Below, in pieces: positions 59,386-64,000 of a stretch of DNA of 64,000 nucleotides. The stretch is taken from positions 62,001 through 126,000 of the forward strand of contig JAEYOP010000030.1 in assembly GCA_023411575.1 (NCBI GenBank). The letters run 5' to 3'. A program made the translations under genes and the position numbers. Every line of letters begins with the position of its first letter. Position 1 is the stretch's first letter. The stretch is from Bacillota bacterium (GTDB lineage Bacteria > Bacillota > Clostridia > Acetivibrionales > DTU013). Below the pieces are notes generated by a model, which did no database searches, was not told where the DNA came from, and was given only the letters and a program-made list of their open reading frames with translations.

Positions 59386-61205
59386 GCTCCGACCCTCGCT
59401 TTCTGCCTTTCCTCCGAGAGGGCTCCCGGAGGAAGCTCCACAAAAATATTGAACCCGCTTTCCCCGTCCGAACCGTAATGGATCGTGCCGCCAAGCCCCG
59501 TGATCCGCTCTTCCATGCCGGTAAGCCCGTATCCCTTGACGATCTTGCGGCATCCGACGCCATTGTCCGTGATCAGTACCTTGACCCTGCTTTCCGTGAA
59601 GTTCATGACGATATCGATCTGGTCGGCCTTGCCGTGCCGGAGCGCGTTGGTGAGCGCCTCCTGGCAGAGCCGGAACAGCGCCTGCAGGTGGTCCGTCGGC
59701 AGGATGGTATAGCTTCCGTTTACCGCAACGTCGATTTTCATTCCCGTGCTTTTGAAATCTTTAATCAGTTGAATGACCGCCGCTTCGAGGTTGTTGCCGG
59801 ACAATTTGTCGGGAATCAGCCCCATGATGGACTTTCTCAGTTCGTTCAGGCCGTCTTTGGCGATGGAGACGCTCTCCCGGATTTTGGACCGCGCTTCCGT
59901 GACATCCGTTTCGCACAGGAGGTCCGCAACCTTGAGCTGCGTGATGATCACTGTCATCGTATGCCCCAGGATGTCATGGGCCTCCCGCGAGAACCGCTGC
60001 CGTTCCTTCATGATTGCCAGCTCTTCCGCGGTTGCGGCGTAATTCCGGAGCTGCCTGTTTTTGTCCAGGAGCTGGCCGTTCAGGTCCGACAGGGTTTCGT
60101 TCTTTTCCTTCAGTTCCTGCATGGCATTTTTCATCAGGGTGATGTCGTCAAAGGTGATAATTTTCCCCAGGATGCCGGTATTATCGCGGACAGCCTGGAT
60201 TACCGCCTCGTAGTATTTCCGCTCCGGCAGATTCAGGATCAGCTCGCCCTTGAAAAAATCGATGGAATTGGAGTTGATGGCGGACAGCACGGCGTAGCTG
60301 TCGGGGATGTTCTCCATATGGCGGGCGATGAAGTCGTTCAGGAAGGCGATAGTATCATTGTGTTTGACCGGCTTGCCGCCGGAAAAGGTTTCCACAAACG
60401 ACCGGTTCATGTTGATGACCTTGTAGGCCGCGTCCACGATCAGTACGGCGCTGTCCAAATTGTCCACGATCTTGTTGACCGCCATGGGCGTAATATTCAG
60501 GAAACGGTACCGGGCGATGATAAAAAGGATCAGGATCGTTGAAACGAAAAATCCGATGGGGGCGAGGGAGATGTGCTGCGGCAGGAACCGGGGCAGGGAA
60601 AAGGCGTACAGGATGCAGTTGCTGTACAGCAGATATGCCATCGGCACCATATAGGCGGCGGTCAATATGAGCGTACGCCTTCTTTCGTACTTTTCCTGCC
60701 GGAGGGAGTATGCCAGAAGAACCGCAAACCCTATGACGGAGTAGGAGAACGAAATGGCCGTATGGACCCAGAAGAGAGGCCCGAAGGAATAGTTCTCCAC
60801 GAAGAACAGGGAGTGCAGGTTCCGGACAAATAGGGCCGGATAGAGAAGGAGCAGGGGAGCGGCGAGCAACAGGAGTGCATAACTGTTTCTCGAATATTTC
60901 CATCCGACGTAGTTCAGACAGAAAATCAGCCAGGACAGTCCGGTCAGGCCGACGATAAACAGGCCGTAATAGTGATAAAGGACCGTGTATGCGATGGAGT
61001 ACAGCTTCAGGTCCGTGAGGTAGCAGACAGCCATAACCGACAGGAAGGAGTGCAGGATCCAGAGCATGGTTATGATATGGAAGAAAAAGAAGCTGTACAG
61101 CAGAGCGCTCTTTTTCGCGGAAATTGCCAGATAAATCAGCATTGCCAGGGACAACTGGAACAACAGGGCATAAACCAATGCCCAGATAAAATTGTAAAGC
61201 GACAT
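59382..61205 (-). CDS. Membrane histidine kinase with 7TM sensor, PAS and HisKA_3
   Basis: 607 residues. Seven or eight hydrophobic helices fill residues 5-235, then a PAS-like domain (about 245-355), a coiled segment, the HisKA_3 box with H410 (SREAHDILGHTMTVI) and a C-terminal ATPase domain (ALTNALRHGKADQI, ITDNGVGC, GYGLTGMEERI). It autophosphorylates and passes phosphate to the response regulator encoded by the overlapping gene. ATG 61205 follows AAGGG; open sequence upstream to 61295 has no site. The signal is unknown; 7TM sensors of this type detect small or hydrophobic ligands. Confidence 0.93.
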   Translation of the reverse strand: MSLYNFIWALVYALLFQLSLAMLIYLAISAKKSALLYSFFFFHIITMLWILHSFLSVMAVCYLTDLKLYSIAYTVLYHYYGLFIVGLTGLSWLIFCLNYVGWKYSRNSYALLLLAAPLLLLYPALFVRNLHSLFFVENYSFGPLFWVHTAISFSYSVIGFAVLLAYSLRQEKYERRRTLILTAAYMVPMAYLLYSNCILYAFSLPRFLPQHISLAPIGFFVSTILILFIIARYRFLNITPMAVNKIVDNLDSAVLIVDAAYKVINMNRSFVETFSGGKPVKHNDTIAFLNDFIARHMENIPDSYAVLSAINSNSIDFFKGELILNLPERKYYEAVIQAVRDNTGILGKIITFDDITLMKNAMQELKEKNETLSDLNGQLLDKNRQLRNYAATAEELAIMKERQRFSREAHDILGHTMTVIITQLKVADLLCETDVTEARSKIRESVSIAKDGLNELRKSIMGLIPDKLSGNNLEAAVIQLIKDFKSTGMKIDVAVNGSYTILPTDHLQALFRLCQEALTNALRHGKADQIDIVMNFTESRVKVLITDNGVGCRKIVKGYGLTGMEERITGLGGTIHYGSDGESGFNIFVELPPGALSEERQKARVGA

Positions 61206-61421
61206 AGGCCAACCCTTTTTCAATAATATCAGTGAATATATGGATATCTTATCACAGAAAAGGGGCGGCAAAAAAGCTCCGGGGCGGATGTGCACAAGAT
61301 AAGGACAATAATTGCAAAATAGTGCAAGGGAATGGGGTGTACCAGTTGACTTTATTCATGGATCAGGTGTTCCCTTCATAAAGGCAACTGGCACAACGTA
61401 TGGGAGTTATATCATGAATTT

Positions 61422-63590
61422 CTAGTACTTCAGTTCCAGCTTGCTGCCGGTTACTTCAAACATGGCTTTCTGCACCTTTGTGCCGGTCAGCTCTTCGCTT
61501 CTTGCGTCCGGCTGGCTTCCGCCGATATAGAGTTCGAATTTACCGGGTTCCAGCACAGCCCTGCCGTCGTTGTCGATCAGCGCCAGTTGGCGGGGAGTCA
61601 GCGAGAATTGCACCTCCGCCTGCTCTCCGGGCTCCAGGAATACTTTGCGGATTCCCCGGAGGGACCACCTGGGCACCTCAACGCTTGCTTCCACATCCTT
61701 GAGGTAAAGCTGCACGACTTCTTCCGACGCCCGCTTGCCGACGCTCTTCACGGTTACGCTGCATTGCAGGGTTTCGCCTGCTTCAATGCGGTCTGCCGTC
61801 TTGATTGCGCCGTATTCGAATCTGGTATAGCTCAGCCCATATCCGAAGGGATACAGCGCTTCCGTGGCCATATACCGGTAGGTCCTGTTTTTCATGGCAT
61901 AATCATGGAAATCCGGCAATTCCTCCGTCGTCCGGTAGAAGGTCACCGGCAGCCTGCCCGACGGGCTGAAGCCGCCGAACAGCAGCGACGCCACCGCCTC
62001 GCCGCCCCGGCCGCCCGGGTACCAGGCCTGCACGATGGCAGGCACATGCTCATCCGCCCAGCCGACGGCCAGGGCGCTTCCGGCCAGCAGCACCAGCACC
62101 ACCGGCTTGCCCACTGCACATACCTTTTCCAGCAGGTCCTGCTGCCGGCCGGGCAAGTTCAGGTGCAGCTTGTCGCCGCTGGCATACTCGTTGGAGGTAT
62201 CACCTTCCTCGCCTTCGATCGTTGCGTCCAGGCCCAGGCAAAGGACCACCACATCGGACCTTTCGGCGACGGACAGGGCTTCCGCAAGCCGGTCGTCCGG
62301 CTCGCTCAACCCGGATACCCTGTTCCTGTACAGATGGCAGCCTTCGGCGTAGAAAATCCGGACATCCTTGCCTGCGGCGGCGCGTATTCCGTCCAGCACG
62401 GTGACGTGCCGGTCCGAGGTGCCGAAATAGTTGCCCTCAAGAGCCGTCCTGCTGTCCGCGTTGGGGCCGATGACACCGATGGACTTGAGCTTTGTCCGGT
62501 CCAGCGGGAGCAGGCCGTCGTTCTTTAACAGAACGAGGGACTTTTCGGCCACCTTCACGGCAAAATCGCTGTGCCGGTCGCAACTGACGACTTCGTAGGG
62601 CGTACCGGTAAACGGTACCTTTTCGGGATCATCGAACATGCCGAGCTTCATTCGGCTGACAAACAGCCGGACCAGGGAGCGGTCGATGGTTTCTTCCTTT
62701 ACCAGGCCTTCCTTGTGGGCGATCAGGAGGTTGCCGTACAGGTTGCCGCAATTGGTGTCGCAGCCGCTGTTGACAGCCAGGGCGCAGGATTCCGGAGCCG
62801 TCTTCGTGACCATGTGCCCCTCGTGGAAATCTTTGATGGCCCAGCAGTCGGAGGTGACATGGCCCTGGAAGCCCCATTCGTCGCGGAGGATGTCCTGCAG
62901 CAGGGTCTTGCTTCCGCAGCAGGGTTCGCCGTTGGTCCGGTTGTAGGCCCCCATGACGGCTTCGACGCCGGCCTCCTGGACCAGTTCCTTGAAGGCGGGC
63001 AGGTAGGTTTCGCGCAGGTCCTTCGGGGAGGCGACGGCGTCGAACTGGTGCCGCTCGCTTTCCGGGCCGCTGTGAACGGCGAAATGCTTGGCGCAGGCGG
63101 CGGCCTTCAGGTATTTTTTATCCTTTCCCTGGATTCCTTTGACAAAGGCGACGCCGAGCCTGCCGGTGAGATAGGGGTCCTCCCCGTAGGTTTCATGGCC
63201 GCGGCCCCATCGGGGGTCCCGGAAAATATTGATGTTCGGCGACCAGAAGGTCAGTCCCTTGTAAATGTCCCGGTCGCCCTGGCGGACGCTTTCGTGGTAT
63301 TTGGCCCTGCCTTCCGTGGAAATGACATCGGCTATTTCATAGAGAAGGTTTTCATCAAAGGTTGCCGCCATGCCGATGGCCTGCGGAAACACCGTCGCCG
63401 TGCCGGCTCTTGCCACGCCGTGCAGCGCCTCGTTCCACCAGTTGTAGGCCGGAATGCCCAGCCGGGGAACGGCAGGTGATTTATGCAGCATCTGGGTGAC
63501 CTTTTCCTCCAGCGTCATTCTGGAAACCAGGTCCTTGGCCCGTTCTTCGAAACCGAGGCTTTGATCCAGGTATTTGGGTTCTGTGGACAT
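61422..63590 (-). CDS. GH3 beta-glucosidase/beta-xylosidase
   Basis: 722 residues. The GH3 N-terminal barrel has KH (168-169, CAKHFAVHSGPE), the nucleophile D248 in GHVTSDCWAI, the alpha/beta sandwich (PFAGVKSIGVIGPNAD-type LKSIGVIGPNADSRTAL) and a C-terminal fibronectin-III-like domain (VQLYLKDVEASVEVP). NWWNEALHGVARAG is more usual in the xylosidase-type branch, so xylosides or glucosides are both possible. No signal peptide. ATG 63590 has AAGGAGG 7 bases upstream; the start at 63656 lacks one. Divergent from metA. Confidence 0.92.
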   Translation of the reverse strand: MSTEPKYLDQSLGFEERAKDLVSRMTLEEKVTQMLHKSPAVPRLGIPAYNWWNEALHGVARAGTATVFPQAIGMAATFDENLLYEIADVISTEGRAKYHESVRQGDRDIYKGLTFWSPNINIFRDPRWGRGHETYGEDPYLTGRLGVAFVKGIQGKDKKYLKAAACAKHFAVHSGPESERHQFDAVASPKDLRETYLPAFKELVQEAGVEAVMGAYNRTNGEPCCGSKTLLQDILRDEWGFQGHVTSDCWAIKDFHEGHMVTKTAPESCALAVNSGCDTNCGNLYGNLLIAHKEGLVKEETIDRSLVRLFVSRMKLGMFDDPEKVPFTGTPYEVVSCDRHSDFAVKVAEKSLVLLKNDGLLPLDRTKLKSIGVIGPNADSRTALEGNYFGTSDRHVTVLDGIRAAAGKDVRIFYAEGCHLYRNRVSGLSEPDDRLAEALSVAERSDVVVLCLGLDATIEGEEGDTSNEYASGDKLHLNLPGRQQDLLEKVCAVGKPVVLVLLAGSALAVGWADEHVPAIVQAWYPGGRGGEAVASLLFGGFSPSGRLPVTFYRTTEELPDFHDYAMKNRTYRYMATEALYPFGYGLSYTRFEYGAIKTADRIEAGETLQCSVTVKSVGKRASEEVVQLYLKDVEASVEVPRWSLRGIRKVFLEPGEQAEVQFSLTPRQLALIDNDGRAVLEPGKFELYIGGSQPDARSEELTGTKVQKAMFEVTGSKLELKY

Positions 63591-63726
63591 TGTCAATCCT
63601 CCTTGCATTTCATATCGTTTTCTGTTTATATGGTTCGTATGCAGATCATTTTGCACTTCCTACCTGTAATCATAGCGGCTTTTTTCAGGGAATTCGCGCC
63701 ATTTTTTGCTTAGGACTGTACAATTT

Positions 63727-63756
63727 TTGCTCTGGGACGAATATTTATGGTATAAT
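63727..63756 (+). promoter_or_regulatory. Promoter of metA
   Basis: TGGTATAAT (63748-63756) is an extended -10 box with TATAAT at 63751-63756; TTGCTC (63727-63732) at 18-base spacing is a weak -35. The leader to the ATG is only about 35 bases, too short for a SAM riboswitch. Confidence 0.6.
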
Positions 63757-63797
63757 ACTGAATTAATAATTTATTGCACTGCAAAGGTGGAGAATCA

Positions 63798-64000
63798 ATG
63801 CCGATTAAAATTCCAGATACGCTGCCGGCGGCGGAGGTGCTGTCCGGGGAAAATATATTCGTGATGTCGGAGGCGAGAGCGGCGCACCAGGATATCCGGC
63901 CGCTGAGCATCGCCCTTTTGAACCTGATGCCCACGAAAATTACGACGGAAACCCAGCTGCTCCGGCTGATCGGAAATACTCCGATTCAGGTGGACGTCAC
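63798..64000 (+). CDS. metA: Homoserine O-acyltransferase MetA, N-terminal part, cut by window end
   Basis: The first 67 residues match MetA: MPIKIPDTLPAAEVLSGENI, then IRPLSIALLNLMPTKITTET and QLLRLIGNTPIQVDV. MetA activates homoserine with succinyl- or acetyl-CoA for methionine synthesis; most Firmicutes enzymes of this family use acetyl-CoA, so acetyltransferase is favoured, but the residue that decides lies beyond the window. AGGTGGAG lies about 6 bases before the ATG. Together with cysK it belongs to sulfur amino acid metabolism, though the two are 46 kb apart. Confidence 0.93.
   Translation, partial: MPIKIPDTLPAAEVLSGENIFVMSEARAAHQDIRPLSIALLNLMPTKITTETQLLRLIGNTPIQVDV

Noticed and set aside
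61342..61391. CCAGTTG/CAACTGG repeat downstream of the GH3 gene as a terminator
   Set aside because: The arms are 7 bases with a 36-base loop and no T-run; too weak to call.
63661..63797. SAM or T-box riboswitch before metA
   Set aside because: The leader after the extended -10 promoter is only about 35 bases and no S-box or T-box core is visible.

Overview
The window looks like a chromosomal segment of a moderately GC-rich, Gram-positive, anaerobic member of the Firmicutes, most likely Clostridia. Evidence: strong AGGAGG-type ribosome binding sites, frequent TTG and GTG starts, an LTA-synthase-type sulfatase, ABC-F proteins, a Cys-rich ZnuC typical of Clostridia, a PadR/DUF2812 pair, an aldo/keto reductase with clostridial 4Fe-4S motifs, and no Gram-negative envelope genes. 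No rRNA, tRNA, CRISPR array or complete insertion sequence was seen. Both ends cut genes: an E3 dihydrolipoyl dehydrogenase on the left and metA on the right.

Layout. 1-3.5 kb: tail of a 2-oxoacid dehydrogenase operon (E3, then a fused E1 alpha-beta). 3.6-7.1 kb: an AAA/DUF4143 ATPase behind a consensus promoter with a palindrome at the start site, and an LtaS-like enzyme. 7.1-17.9 kb: the most unusual part. A DHH-like/zinc-ribbon/membrane protein is followed, after a long hairpin, by a tight gene run: an unrecognised 411-aa protein, a fusion of a D-glutamate-cyclase-like (DUF4392) domain with a SAM methyltransferase, MurL, MurD2, a ferredoxin-type aldo/keto reductase and cysteine synthase. 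MurD2 and MurL form the alternative route that attaches L-Glu to UDP-MurNAc-L-Ala and then epimerises it, so the run links muropeptide D-glutamate formation to a D-glutamate-cyclase relative. 18.3-25 kb: an AT-richer island with a secreted RHS/YD-repeat toxin carrying a C-terminal HNH-like nuclease and a SUKH immunity gene.

25.3-36 kb: a PAS-GGDEF diguanylate cyclase, a three-gene ABC-2 exporter, a candidate small RNA, a flavin-binding PPOX-fold protein, a Fur-family repressor with a self-operator candidate, an acyl-ACP thioesterase, a YjfB-like protein, a flavin amine oxidase, an orphan solute-binding protein and a CAP-domain lipoprotein. 36-40.9 kb: an unsaturated-uronate catabolic operon (IclR regulator, kdgK, kduI, kduD, GH88). 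Together these convert unsaturated uronyl oligosaccharides to 2-keto-3-deoxy-6-phosphogluconate; the aldolase is not in the window. 40.9-43.6 kb: a zinc-type ABC importer (znuACB order) behind a long palindrome. 

43.7-64 kb: a truncated MazF-like remnant, two ABC-F proteins, an AraC-type regulator, a HAD phosphatase, a PadR/DUF2812 pair with tandem operator-like repeats, a GH13 alpha-glucosidase, an M15/peptidoglycan-binding protein, a flavin reductase, a SprT-like metalloprotein, a coiled-coil protein, lactate permease, a shortened GH94-like protein, a NarL-type two-component system, a GH3 beta-glucosidase and the start of metA. The carbohydrate genes suggest a plant-polysaccharide degrader, which is an inference. 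All functional statements rest on reading motifs by eye; no database search was possible.
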